64,000 nucleotides of DNA from NCBI RefSeq assembly GCF_023913775.1, contig NZ_JAMXAX010000001.1, forward strand, positions 1-64,000. Direction: 5' to 3'. The number at the start of each line of letters is the position of its first letter. The stretch's first letter is position 1. The notes beneath the pieces are model-generated. The model did no database searches. It saw only the letters and a list, made by a program, of their open reading frames with translations, and was not told the origin of the DNA. A program made the position numbers and the translations under genes. Source of the DNA: Acidovorax facilis. Its GTDB lineage: Bacteria; Pseudomonadota; Gammaproteobacteria; Burkholderiales; Burkholderiaceae_C. This document shows positions 9,802 through 18,329 of the stretch, piece by piece.

Positions 9802-10554
9802 ATGACCCAACAAAAACCCCACATCGCCATTGTTGAGGACGACTCGGACCAGTTGCACAGCATCGAAGAGTTCCTGCTCGATTCTGGCTACAGCGTCTGG
9901 GGCGCCGAGAGTGCGGAAGCCTTCTACAAGGGATTCACGGTGCGGCCCGTGGATGTGGTGATTCTTGACCTGGGCCTGCCAGGCGAAGATGGCCTGAGCG
10001 TGGCCTCGCTGCTAAAGTCCAGGCCTGAGGTGGGTGTGATCATTCTGAGCGCTCGCGATGCCCTCAATGACCGCCTTGCCGGCATGCGTGCTGGCGCAGA
10101 TCGTTACCTGGTCAAGCCCGTCAACCTGCGGGAGCTGGCTGCGAACATTGATGCGACTGCCAACCGCCTTGCGCCGCGCACGGCGGCATCCGGCCTGGAC
10201 ATTTCAGTTCGCGCTCAAAGTGCTCCGGCGCCCGCATGGGTCCTTGCGGTCAAGGACTGGACGCTGAGCTCGCCGCACGGCAAACAGCTCAAGCTGACGA
10301 CCCATGAGTTCATGTTTTTCCAGCAGCTCTTGCGTGCGCAGGGCCAGCAAGTCTCCAAGCGCGAGCTGAGCGATCATCTGTTCGGCGCGCGCGCCCAGAA
10401 CGGCGCAGAACGCCTGAACCTGCTTCTCACGCGCTTGCGCAAGAAGGCGGCGGAAGCCTTTGCGGAACCACTGCCCGTGAAGACCCTTCACCAGATCGGC
10501 TACGTGTTCACAGCTGACGCGCAAATCACCCAGGACGTCTCCCGCCTGCACTGA
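9802..10554 (+). CDS. response regulator, OmpR/PhoB-like winged helix
   Basis: The 250-residue protein has a receiver domain with acidic pocket EDD at 12-14, phospho-acceptor Asp56 (VILDLGLPG) and Lys105 (LVKP), then a C-terminal transcriptional-regulatory winged helix (about 155-240). It is the partner of the adjacent histidine kinase. The next operon downstream is an ABC transporter, whose promoter region holds two strong dyads, making that operon its most likely target. Confidence 0.88.
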   Translation: MTQQKPHIAIVEDDSDQLHSIEEFLLDSGYSVWGAESAEAFYKGFTVRPVDVVILDLGLPGEDGLSVASLLKSRPEVGVIILSARDALNDRLAGMRAGADRYLVKPVNLRELAANIDATANRLAPRTAASGLDISVRAQSAPAPAWVLAVKDWTLSSPHGKQLKLTTHEFMFFQQLLRAQGQQVSKRELSDHLFGARAQNGAERLNLLLTRLRKKAAEAFAEPLPVKTLHQIGYVFTADAQITQDVSRLH

Positions 10555-10693
10555 GTGCATGCCGGGGAGTGCACGGCCTGGGCCGCGTTGTCACGCAATC
10601 CCGACGCTTCGGACTCCGCCTTCCAGGCACTTCATGGTGCATGGCGGGCAGTTGCGTGCGCAGTCGCGGTGCGTGGAGAAACCCTCTTGGTGC

Positions 10694-10715
10694 AATCAAG
10701 GGTTAACCCTTGATT
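10694..10715. promoter_or_regulatory. 22-bp perfect palindrome upstream of the ABC transporter
   Basis: The palindrome is centred on GGTTAACC between 10704 and 10705, with arms AATCAAGGGTT and AACCCTTGATT. There is no T-run after it, so a protein-binding site is more likely than a terminator. It lies 109 bases before the substrate-binding gene. Confidence 0.55.
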
Positions 10716-10736
10716 CGCATGAATCCAAATGAAAGA

Positions 10737-10752
10737 TCGTGAAAGTTCACGA
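10737..10752. promoter_or_regulatory. second dyad upstream of the ABC transporter
   Basis: TCGTGAA-AG-TTCACGA has perfect 7-bp arms. It sits 21 bases after the 22-bp palindrome and 72 bases before the ATG, within the expected promoter region. Confidence 0.5.
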
Positions 10753-10823
10753 AGTCCCTTTGCTGCGCACTATGGAGGCCGCAAATCACGCGATCCATCC
10801 ATTCACCTTCAAGGGAGTCCTTC

Positions 10824-12029
10824 ATGCAACGTCGGCAAATATTGCAAGTCTCGGCACTGTCAGCGCTGGCTGCGTCCATGGGCCTGACCCGTAGTGCGTT
10901 TGCACAGGTCGCTGGTGCCATTCAGTTCGGCTGTCCCGTGCCCATGTCGGGCCCGTTTGCGGCGAATGGCAAGTTTGCCGATCTGGGCATGAAGCTGGCC
11001 ATTGAGCAATATGGCAAGGCACTGAATCGTCCGCTGGCCTACACCCTGCTGGACACCGAGGGCAAGCCCGCCACCGCTGTGCGCAAAGTGCAGGAAGCGG
11101 CGCAGCAGCAAGGTGCGCGCTTCTTCGCGGGCGGCATTCTGTCGGGCGAGGCCCTGGCCATGGGCAAGGAGGCCGAGAAGGCCGGAGGCCTGTTTGTCAC
11201 CACTGCCGGAGCTGACGAACTCACGGGCGCGGACTGCAATGTGGCGACCTTCCGCTGGTCGGTGCCGACCTTCGGCGCGGTCGAGCAGACTGTGCGACCG
11301 CTGATTGAGTCCATGCCCAAGGCCAAGCGCTGGTACACCATCACCCCGCAGTACGTCTTTGGCGATGGCCTTCTGTCGGCAGCCAAGAACATCTTCAAGG
11401 AAAAGGGCATCGAGCATGTGGGCAACAGCTACCACTCGCTCGCGGAAAAGGAGTTCAGCGGCTACATCACCAACGCGATCGCGGCCAAACCCGATGTACT
11501 GCTGTTGCTGAACTTTGGCGCGCAATGCGCTGACACGCTGCGCCAGGCGGTGAGCTTTGGCATGCACAAGAACATGACGATTCTGGTGGCCTGGGCCTCG
11601 GGCCTGGAACAGTTCGAATCGCTGGGCGCCGACCTCTGCGACGGCATCTACTTCGGCGCCCAGTACTGGCACACCGTGGATTCCGAACTCAATCGCGATC
11701 TGGTCAAACGCACCAATGACAAGCTCAAGATCAATCCCAACTACAGCCTCGCGGGCTCGTACATCTGCACCAAGCTGCTGATCGACGGCATCATCAAGGC
11801 CAACTCGGTCGAGCAAAAGGCCGTGATCGCCGCACTCGAGGGACACAAGTACCAGGGCCTGACGGGCGAAGAAGAGGTACGCAAAGAAGACCACCAGGTC
11901 ATCAAGAACTACTACCTGCTCAAGGGCAAAGCCAAGTCGAAGATGAAGAACAAGGACGACTACGTGGATGTGCTCAGTTCGGGCAAGTCGTTCCTGCCGG
12001 TGGACAAGACAGGCTGCAAGCGCGCCTGA
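10824..12029 (+). CDS. Liv-type ABC transporter substrate-binding protein
   Basis: This is a periplasmic solute-binding protein of the branched-chain amino acid/amide (Peripla_BP_6) type, 401 residues. The N terminus QRRQILQVSALSALAASMG with an AFA-Q cleavage site looks like a Tat or Sec signal peptide. The start is supported by AAGGGAG. The ligand is unknown; the genes for an M81 peptidase and carbamoyl hydrolase at the end of the same operon suggest an amide or modified peptide/amino acid. Confidence 0.88.
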   Translation: MQRRQILQVSALSALAASMGLTRSAFAQVAGAIQFGCPVPMSGPFAANGKFADLGMKLAIEQYGKALNRPLAYTLLDTEGKPATAVRKVQEAAQQQGARFFAGGILSGEALAMGKEAEKAGGLFVTTAGADELTGADCNVATFRWSVPTFGAVEQTVRPLIESMPKAKRWYTITPQYVFGDGLLSAAKNIFKEKGIEHVGNSYHSLAEKEFSGYITNAIAAKPDVLLLLNFGAQCADTLRQAVSFGMHKNMTILVAWASGLEQFESLGADLCDGIYFGAQYWHTVDSELNRDLVKRTNDKLKINPNYSLAGSYICTKLLIDGIIKANSVEQKAVIAALEGHKYQGLTGEEEVRKEDHQVIKNYYLLKGKAKSKMKNKDDYVDVLSSGKSFLPVDKTGCKRA

Positions 12030-12045
12030 CAGTCAGCAAGGCCTG

Positions 12046-12082
12046 CGTGGCGGGCGGCTACCTGCAAGCCGCAACCGCCACG
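12046..12082 (+). promoter_or_regulatory. stem-loop between binding-protein and permease genes
   Basis: CGTGGCGG-GCGGCT pairs with AGCCGC-AA-CCGCCACG around a 7-base loop: 14 base pairs with a 2-base bulge and no T-run. Stem-loops here in Liv operons commonly stabilise the upstream mRNA or attenuate reading, giving an excess of binding protein. Confidence 0.55.
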
Positions 12083-12151
12083 CCATTCCAGAACTGGTGA
12101 ACCCAGGGTCCGCCCCATGGCGGCCTGCTGGGTCTGTTGCCCGAGCACTGT

Positions 12152-13012
12152 ATGAATATCTATCTGCTACAGGTTATCAACGGGATCGGCATCGGCATGC
12201 TGTATTTCCTGTTGGCAGTCGGCCTGTCCATTGTTTTTGGTCTGCTGCGATTTGTGAACTTTGCCCATGGAGCGTTCTATCTGATCGGCGCCTATTTCTG
12301 CTATCAGATGACGCGTTGGGGCATGAGCTTCTGGTTGGCGTTGCTGGTCGTCCCTTTGGTTGTCGGCTTCATTGGCTGGGCGACGGAGAAGCTGGTCTTG
12401 CGCCATGTGTACGCGTCAGCGCACGAGTTTCACATCCTGGTCACCGTGGGTCTGGCCCTTGCAGCGCAGGAGTTGGTGATCCTGCAATGGGGCCCCTTGG
12501 GCGACAGCGTGGCCGTGCCCGATGCGCTTCAAGGGGTGGTGATGTGGGGCAGCTTCATCTACCCCAAGTACCGCCTGTTTGTGATTGGCTTCACGGCAGT
12601 GCTCTCTGTGCTGTTGTGGTGGGTGCTGGAGGGCACTCGCCTGGGCAGTGCCGTGCGTGCGGGCAGCGAGTCCACCGAGATGGTCTCGTTGCTGGGAATC
12701 AACGTGTTGCGGATCTTCAGTCTGGTGTTTGGGCTGGGAGCCGCCACAGCGGCCCTGGCCGGGGTGCTGGCCTCTCCGATACGCGGAGCCGAGCCCTTCA
12801 TGGGCGTGGAGGCGCTTGCCGTGGCCTTCGTGGTGGTGGTGGTCGGAGGGCTTGGCAGCTTTGGCGGGGCGCTACTGGGTGGGCTCATGATCGGCATCGT
12901 GCAAAGCGTGATGAGCACGCTGTGGCCCGAAGGCGCTCGCCTGATGATTTACATCGCCATGGGCGCCGTGTTGTTGCTGAGGCCTCACGGCCTGCTGGGT
13001 CGCAAGGAGTGA
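12152..13012 (+). CDS. Liv-type ABC transporter permease (LivH-like)
   Basis: This is an inner-membrane permease of the branched-chain amino acid/urea type, 286 residues, with the family pattern GLSIVFGLLRFVNFAHGAFY near the N terminus and a C-terminal GGLGSFGGALLGG segment before the last helix. ATG 12152 is chosen over the TTG at 12137. It forms the membrane channel with the next gene product. Confidence 0.9.
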   Translation: MNIYLLQVINGIGIGMLYFLLAVGLSIVFGLLRFVNFAHGAFYLIGAYFCYQMTRWGMSFWLALLVVPLVVGFIGWATEKLVLRHVYASAHEFHILVTVGLALAAQELVILQWGPLGDSVAVPDALQGVVMWGSFIYPKYRLFVIGFTAVLSVLLWWVLEGTRLGSAVRAGSESTEMVSLLGINVLRIFSLVFGLGAATAALAGVLASPIRGAEPFMGVEALAVAFVVVVVGGLGSFGGALLGGLMIGIVQSVMSTLWPEGARLMIYIAMGAVLLLRPHGLLGRKE

Positions 13013-13017
13013 AGCAC

Positions 13018-14001
13018 ATGAAAAAATACACCCATTTCATCCTGGCGGCTGTGGTGGTTCTGACCATGCCGTTGCTCATGCATTCCGGTTCTCTGGCGAG
13101 TGAAGTGCTGATCTTTGCGCTGGCTGCCATGGGATGCAATCTGCTGCTGGGCTTCACGGGCCTGCTGTCTTTCGGGCAGGGCATCTTCTTCGGTCTGGGC
13201 AGCTACACGGTGGCGCTGATGCTGAGCCGCTGGGCGGTGCCGATGCCGCTGGCGTTGCTGCTGGCAACATTGATGGGCGCACTGGGCGCTGCCCTGGTCG
13301 GCTGGGTGGCCATCCGTCAGCGAGGGACCTATTTCGTGATGCTGACGCTGGCCTTCTCGCAGATGTTTTACTTCATTGCCTACACAGCGACCGATCTCAC
13401 GGGCGGCGACAACGGCTTGATGGACGTGCCGCGCCCCAACCTCTCGCTGTTTGGTGCAGACCTGTGGACGCTGGCTACGCCCTGGCAGTTCTATGGCTTT
13501 GTGTCGCTGCTGTTCCTGATCGTTTTCTGGTTGTTGCTCAGGGTGTCCAACTCCACATTTGGCCGCACGTTGCTGGCGGTGCGTGACAACGAGGAGCGCG
13601 CTGCGGCCATTGGCTACAACCTGCGTTTGCTCAAGCTGCAGGCGTTTGTGATTTCGGGTGCGGTCACTGGGCTGGCGGGGGCGTTGCACGCCATGATGAC
13701 GGGGTTGGCTCCGCTGTCCAACGCCGAACTGCACACCAGCGAGATGATTCTGATCATGACCGTGATCGGCGGCACCGGAAATCTGTTCGCCTCGTTGCTG
13801 GGCTCAGCGTTCTACCTGTTGCTGGCGGACTGGCTGTCCCAGTTGTGGCCGCGATGGCTGCTGCTGCTGGGGGTGGCGCTGATTGCCGTCAGCCTGTGGA
13901 TGCAGCGTGGCCTGTGGGGCCTGGGTGAAATGCTGTGGCGCAAGCTGCAGGGGCAGCGCAATACGGCAACGGCTGCAACTGCGAAGGGAGAACAGGCATG
14001 A
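13018..14001 (+). CDS. Liv-type ABC transporter permease (LivM-like)
   Basis: This is the second inner-membrane permease subunit, 327 residues. It shows the LivM hallmarks LLLGFTGLLSFGQGIFFGLGS near residue 45 and a C-terminal GGTGN loop. The ATG at 13018 follows GGAG in the end of the preceding gene; the open frame runs upstream to 11968 only because no stop interrupts it. It overlaps the next gene by ATGA. Confidence 0.9.
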   Translation: MKKYTHFILAAVVVLTMPLLMHSGSLASEVLIFALAAMGCNLLLGFTGLLSFGQGIFFGLGSYTVALMLSRWAVPMPLALLLATLMGALGAALVGWVAIRQRGTYFVMLTLAFSQMFYFIAYTATDLTGGDNGLMDVPRPNLSLFGADLWTLATPWQFYGFVSLLFLIVFWLLLRVSNSTFGRTLLAVRDNEERAAAIGYNLRLLKLQAFVISGAVTGLAGALHAMMTGLAPLSNAELHTSEMILIMTVIGGTGNLFASLLGSAFYLLLADWLSQLWPRWLLLLGVALIAVSLWMQRGLWGLGEMLWRKLQGQRNTATAATAKGEQA

Positions 14002-14774
14002 ACACCAAGTCTCCGATCCTGCTGGAAGCCATCGATGTCGAGAAGCATTACGGCAAGTTTCCCGCGCTGGGCGGCGTGAGCCTGCAGGTGCGCGCCAACA
14101 CAGTGCACTCCGTGATCGGCCCGAATGGCGCTGGCAAGACCACGCTGTTTCACATGCTCACTGGTACCAAGACCGTAAGTGGCGGGCGCATCCTGTTTGA
14201 CGGCCAGGATGTGACGGACGAGCCCGACTACCGCCGTGTGCAACGGGGCATTGCGCGTTCGTTTCAGGTCACCAGCCTGTTCCTCACGCTGTCGGTGCGG
14301 GAGAACCTGCGCCTGGGCGCACAGGGTGTGGCCCCCATGCACGCGCTGAACCCCTGGCACGAGCCGGTGGGCGCACGTGCGCAGAAGGAAGTGGTCGAAG
14401 CCGTTCTTGCAAAGGTGGGGCTGGAGTCACTGGCCGACACGCCGGCCGGCAACCTGTCACACGGGCAGCAGCGCCGGCTGGAGGTCGGCATGGCCTTGTC
14501 GGCGCGGCCCAAGGCCATCTTTCTGGACGAGCCTACATCGGGCATGGGCATTGATGACCTGGAAGAGATGAAGCGTCTCATCAAGAGCCTTCGTGACCAG
14601 CACACCGTGGTCCTGATCGAGCACAACATGAACATCGTGATGGATATCTCTGACACGGTAACGGTGATGCAGATGGGGCGTGTGCTGGCCGAAGGCCTGC
14701 CGCACGACATCCGCAGCGATGACCGGGTGCGCACGGCCTATCTGGGCAACATGATCACGGGGGGGAAAGCATGA
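13998..14774 (+). CDS. Liv-type ABC transporter ATP-binding protein (LivG-like)
   Basis: This cytoplasmic ATPase of 258 residues has Walker A GPNGAGKTT at 41-49, signature LSHGQQRRLEV (His replacing the usual second Gly, as is common in LivG proteins), Walker B AIFLDEPTSGM and the H-loop IEHNM. It starts in the ATGA overlap with the permease gene and overlaps the next gene likewise, so the two ATPases are translationally coupled. Confidence 0.92.
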   Translation: MNTKSPILLEAIDVEKHYGKFPALGGVSLQVRANTVHSVIGPNGAGKTTLFHMLTGTKTVSGGRILFDGQDVTDEPDYRRVQRGIARSFQVTSLFLTLSVRENLRLGAQGVAPMHALNPWHEPVGARAQKEVVEAVLAKVGLESLADTPAGNLSHGQQRRLEVGMALSARPKAIFLDEPTSGMGIDDLEEMKRLIKSLRDQHTVVLIEHNMNIVMDISDTVTVMQMGRVLAEGLPHDIRSDDRVRTAYLGNMITGGKA

Positions 14775-15472
14775 TTCTCGCGCTGGACAACATTCACGCC
14801 CATTACGGCAAAAGCCACGTGCTGCAAGGGGTGAGTTTTGAGGTGGGCGATGGTGAGCTGGTCACCTTGCTGGGGCGCAATGGCGCCGGCAAGACGACCA
14901 CGCTCAAGAGCATCGTCGGGGTGGTGCCTTCCACCAGCGGCAGCATCCGGTTTGCCGGCAAGCCGGTGCAGGGGTTGCCTCCCCACGTCATCGCCAGCCA
15001 GGGCGTGTGCCTGGTACCGGAACACCGCGGCATCTTCAAGCTGCTGACGGTGGAAGAAAACCTGCTGCTTGGGCAGCGCAAACGCTCGCCATGGCAGCTT
15101 GACGATGTCTACCGCATCTTCCCGCGCCTCAAGGAGCGACGCACCAACGGCGGCGGCCAGTTGTCCGGGGGCGAGCAGCAGATGCTGGCCATCGGGCGGG
15201 CGCTGATGAACAACCCCAAGCTGCTGATGCTGGACGAGCCCGTGGAAGGGCTCGCTCCGGTAATCGTTGAAGAGATCGTGTCCCAGCTCAAGACCATCAA
15301 GGCGGCCGGAGTGGCCATCCTGCTGGTGGAGCAGAACCTGGAGGTCTGCACGCAACTGGCAGACAGGCATTGCGTGCTGGAGCAGGGCCGCATTGTCTAC
15401 ACGGCGGACAACGCCACCTTCCTGGCCGACGAAGAGGTCAAGGACCGTTACCTGGGCGTTGGCCTGGTCTGA
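14771..15472 (+). CDS. Liv-type ABC transporter ATP-binding protein (LivF-like)
   Basis: This is the second ATPase of the transporter, 233 residues, with Walker A GRNGAGKTTT, signature LSGGEQQMLAIGRAL and Walker B LLMLDEPVEGLAP typical of LivF. It completes a five-component importer (one binding protein, two permeases, two ATPases). It overlaps the previous gene by ATGA; the M81 peptidase gene follows 18 bases downstream. Confidence 0.92.
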   Translation: MILALDNIHAHYGKSHVLQGVSFEVGDGELVTLLGRNGAGKTTTLKSIVGVVPSTSGSIRFAGKPVQGLPPHVIASQGVCLVPEHRGIFKLLTVEENLLLGQRKRSPWQLDDVYRIFPRLKERRTNGGGQLSGGEQQMLAIGRALMNNPKLLMLDEPVEGLAPVIVEEIVSQLKTIKAAGVAILLVEQNLEVCTQLADRHCVLEQGRIVYTADNATFLADEEVKDRYLGVGLV

Positions 15473-15490
15473 TTTGCATTGCGAGCTGTC

Positions 15491-16963
15491 ATGAAATTTC
15501 TGATCGCGCGTCTCAACCACGAGACCAATACCTTTTCACCCGTCGCCACGCCGCTGGCATCGTTTGCGCCTGACTATGACGACGCGGCGTTCCAGGCCAA
15601 CAAGGGTATGCGCACGGCAATGGCGGCGTTCATCGATGCGGCGCAGGGCCTCGGGGCGCAGTGCATCACGCCAGTGTCTGCCACGGCCAATCCCAGCGGC
15701 ACGGTCGATGCCGAGGCCTATCGCGTCCTGACCGACCGCATTGTGGCGGCTGCTCCGGGTTGCGACGCGATCCTGCTGGACCTGCACGGAGCCATGGTGG
15801 TGCAGAGCACGCCCGATGGCGAAGGCGACCTGCTGGCGCGCGTGCGTGCCGCTGCACCGGGTGTGCCGCTGGGCGTGGCGCTCGACCTGCACGGCAACAT
15901 CACGCAGACCATGGTGGACAACGCCGACGTGATGGTGGGCTTCAAGACCTATCCGCACATCGACATGTACGATACGGGTGCCCATGTGGCGCGTCTGGTG
16001 CTGCAGATGCTCCAGGAGGGGCGCCAATGGGCCGTCCGCTGGAAGCAATTGCCATTGATGAGCCATACGCTGCGCAGCACCACGCTCAACGGCGCCATGG
16101 CGCGCGCCGTGGCGGCCGCAACCGAAGCGGAGCGTGAGGGAGTGCCGGGCATGACGGTGTTTGCCGGGTTCTGCCTCGCTGACATTCCTGCGCCCTGCAT
16201 GAGCGTGGTCGCCACTGTCGAAGCTACTGCTGACGGTGAAGCGCAGGCCGCTGTGGCCCTGCAGCAGGTGGCAAGCCAGATATGGAATGAGCGCGCCGAT
16301 TACGTGTACCGGAGTGAACCCCTGAATGCGGCGTTCGACCGTGCAGCCGCCATGGCGCAAGGTGCCGACAAGCCCGTGTTGTTGCTCGATCACAGCGACA
16401 ACTGCATGTCGGGTGGCACGTGCGACACCATGGATGTCTTGCAGGCGGCGTGGGCGCAAGGCCTGGAGGGCATTGCCACAGGGCCGCTGTGCGATCCGCA
16501 GGCTGTGGCCGAACTGGTGGCGGCCGGGGTGGGCGCGCAAGTGTCGCTGCGCCTGGGCAACAAGGTGCCGTTAACCCAGCTTGGTCTGCACAAAGATCCT
16601 GTGCCGGTACAGGGCACTGTGCGGGCCATCAGCGATGGCAGCTACACGGTCACCGGCCCCATCTACACAGGCCAGCGCTGTTCGATGGGGCGGGCTGTGT
16701 GGCTGGACCTGGGCCACACGCAGATTGTGGTGGTTGAGCAGCCCCACGAGCCGTGGGATCTGGGCGTGTTCTCCTGTGTGGGCCTCGACCCCACCATGTA
16801 CCCCTACCTGCTGCTCAAGTCGCGCATGTACTGCAGGCCTGTCTTCGTGCCGTTGTCGGCGGGTTTGGTGGAGTGCGACAGCCAGGGCCCCACGAGCTCC
16901 GACCACAGCCTGTTTCCCTACCAGAACCTGCGCCGCCCGGTCTACCCGCTCGACGCCCTGTAA
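15491..16963 (+). CDS. M81-family metallopeptidase (MlrC-like)
   Basis: The 490-residue protein belongs to the M81/MlrC family, named for the enzyme that finishes microcystin degradation; most members have unknown substrates. N-terminal motifs include LNHETNTFSP, a candidate zinc-binding segment DLHGAMV and DLHGNI, and a C-terminal DUF1485-type domain. ATG 15491 is preferred to TTG 15479. As part of the ABC operon it probably cleaves the imported compound in the cytoplasm before the hydrolase encoded next. Confidence 0.85.
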   Translation: MKFLIARLNHETNTFSPVATPLASFAPDYDDAAFQANKGMRTAMAAFIDAAQGLGAQCITPVSATANPSGTVDAEAYRVLTDRIVAAAPGCDAILLDLHGAMVVQSTPDGEGDLLARVRAAAPGVPLGVALDLHGNITQTMVDNADVMVGFKTYPHIDMYDTGAHVARLVLQMLQEGRQWAVRWKQLPLMSHTLRSTTLNGAMARAVAAATEAEREGVPGMTVFAGFCLADIPAPCMSVVATVEATADGEAQAAVALQQVASQIWNERADYVYRSEPLNAAFDRAAAMAQGADKPVLLLDHSDNCMSGGTCDTMDVLQAAWAQGLEGIATGPLCDPQAVAELVAAGVGAQVSLRLGNKVPLTQLGLHKDPVPVQGTVRAISDGSYTVTGPIYTGQRCSMGRAVWLDLGHTQIVVVEQPHEPWDLGVFSCVGLDPTMYPYLLLKSRMYCRPVFVPLSAGLVECDSQGPTSSDHSLFPYQNLRRPVYPLDAL

Positions 16964-16993
16964 GCCCACCTGAAGCCATTGCCCAAAGTCACC

Positions 16994-18250
16994 ATGAACC
17001 CCTCCGCAAAGACTGACATCGAAACCCTGCGCATCAACGGCGATCGCCTGTGGGCGTCACTCATGGAGCTGGCGCAGATCGGCGCCACCCCCAAGGGCGG
17101 CGTGTGCCGCCTCACCCTCACCGACCTGGACAAACAAGGCCGTGACCTCGTGACCCGCTGGGCGCGCGAAGCGGGCATGACCGTCACCATCGACAAGATC
17201 GGCAACGGCTTCATGCGCCGCCCTGGCCGCAACAACAGCCTGCCGCCCATCATGACCGGCAGCCACATCGACACCCAGCCCACGGGTGGCAAGTTCGACG
17301 GCAACTACGGCGTGCTCGCAGGTATCGAGGTGGTGCGCACGCTCAACGACCACGGCATCGAGACCGAGGCCCCCATCGAAGTGGCCTTCTGGACCAATGA
17401 AGAAGGCAGCCGCTTTGTGCCCGTCATGATGGGCTCGGGCGTGTTCGCCAAAGCCTTCACGCTGGAGCATGCCTATGCCGCCACCGACACCGAGGGCAAG
17501 ACGGTGAAGGGTGAGCTGGAGCGCATCGGCTACATCGGCGACCAGGAGCCCGGCGACCACCCCATCGGCGCGTACTTCGAAACCCACATCGAACAAGGCC
17601 CCGTACTCGAAGACAACGACAAGACCATCGGCGTGGTCAGCGGCGTGCTGGGCATCCGCTGGTTTGACTGCACCGTCACCGGCATGGAAGCCCACGCCGG
17701 CCCCACGCCCATGGCCCTGCGCAAGGACGCCCTGCTGGCCGCCACGCGCATCATGCAAGACGTAGTCGCTGCCGCCCACCGCCACCCGCCGCACGGGCGT
17801 GGCACCGTGGGCATGGTGCAAGTGTTCCCCAACAGCCGCAACGTGATTCCGGGCCGGGTCAAGTTCAGCATCGACCTGCGCAACAGCACCGACGCGCTGG
17901 TCGATGCCATGGCTGCCGAGGTCAAGGCCTTTGCCGACCAGGTGGCCCAAGAACACGGTGTGCAGGTGCACATCGAGATGGTGTCGAGCTACCCCGCGCA
18001 ACTCTTCCAGCCCGAGTGTGTGGAGGCCGTAGGCCGCGCCGCCGCCAAGCTGGGCTACAGCCACATGCCCGCTGTCTCGGGTGCGGGGCACGATGCGGTG
18101 TACATGGCCAAGCTCGCACCCAGCGGCATGATCTTCATCCCGTGCAAGGACGGCATCAGCCACAACGAGATCGAGGATGCCAAACCCGAGCACATCGAGG
18201 CGGGATGCAACGTGCTGCTGCATGCCATGCTGGAGCGTGCAGGGGCTTGA
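16994..18250 (+). CDS. Zn-dependent N-carbamoyl amidohydrolase, copy 2
   Basis: This is a 418-residue paralogue of the enzyme at 6284. The proteins differ at about nine positions, four of them at residues 2-5, so identity is near 98%; all metal ligands (H91, D102, E136/E137, H198, H390) are kept. At DNA level 17324-17603 is identical to 6614-6893. It closes the ABC transporter/M81 operon, which suggests an N-carbamoyl or ureido intermediate in that pathway, or use of the pyrimidine enzyme by gene copying. Confidence 0.9.
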   Translation: MNPSAKTDIETLRINGDRLWASLMELAQIGATPKGGVCRLTLTDLDKQGRDLVTRWAREAGMTVTIDKIGNGFMRRPGRNNSLPPIMTGSHIDTQPTGGKFDGNYGVLAGIEVVRTLNDHGIETEAPIEVAFWTNEEGSRFVPVMMGSGVFAKAFTLEHAYAATDTEGKTVKGELERIGYIGDQEPGDHPIGAYFETHIEQGPVLEDNDKTIGVVSGVLGIRWFDCTVTGMEAHAGPTPMALRKDALLAATRIMQDVVAAAHRHPPHGRGTVGMVQVFPNSRNVIPGRVKFSIDLRNSTDALVDAMAAEVKAFADQVAQEHGVQVHIEMVSSYPAQLFQPECVEAVGRAAAKLGYSHMPAVSGAGHDAVYMAKLAPSGMIFIPCKDGISHNEIEDAKPEHIEAGCNVLLHAMLERAGA

Positions 18251-18319
18251 TGCTATTTAAATAATAGCTTTATGCGCTTATTGGATAAACGCTAGAGGCT
18301 GTTTTTGCTTGAAGTCTGG
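18251..18319 (+). repeat. intergenic palindromic repeat, copy R2
   Basis: It follows the stop codon of hydrolase copy 2 at once, as R1 follows copy 1, and shares its first 22 bases and its tail with R1; the dyad in the middle differs. It separates the plus-strand operon from the convergent nadM gene. Confidence 0.75.
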
Positions 18320-18329
18320 CTGCACGTTG

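Noticed and set aside
10631-10665. Possible NtrC/sigma-54 sites upstream of the ABC transporter
   Set aside because: The GGTGCA half-sites have the wrong spacing, and TGGCGGG-TTGC is one base too short between GG and GC.
11968-13017. Upstream extension of the LivM frame
   Set aside because: The extension lies over the LivH gene in another frame; the true LivM start at 13018 has a ribosome site and normal family length.
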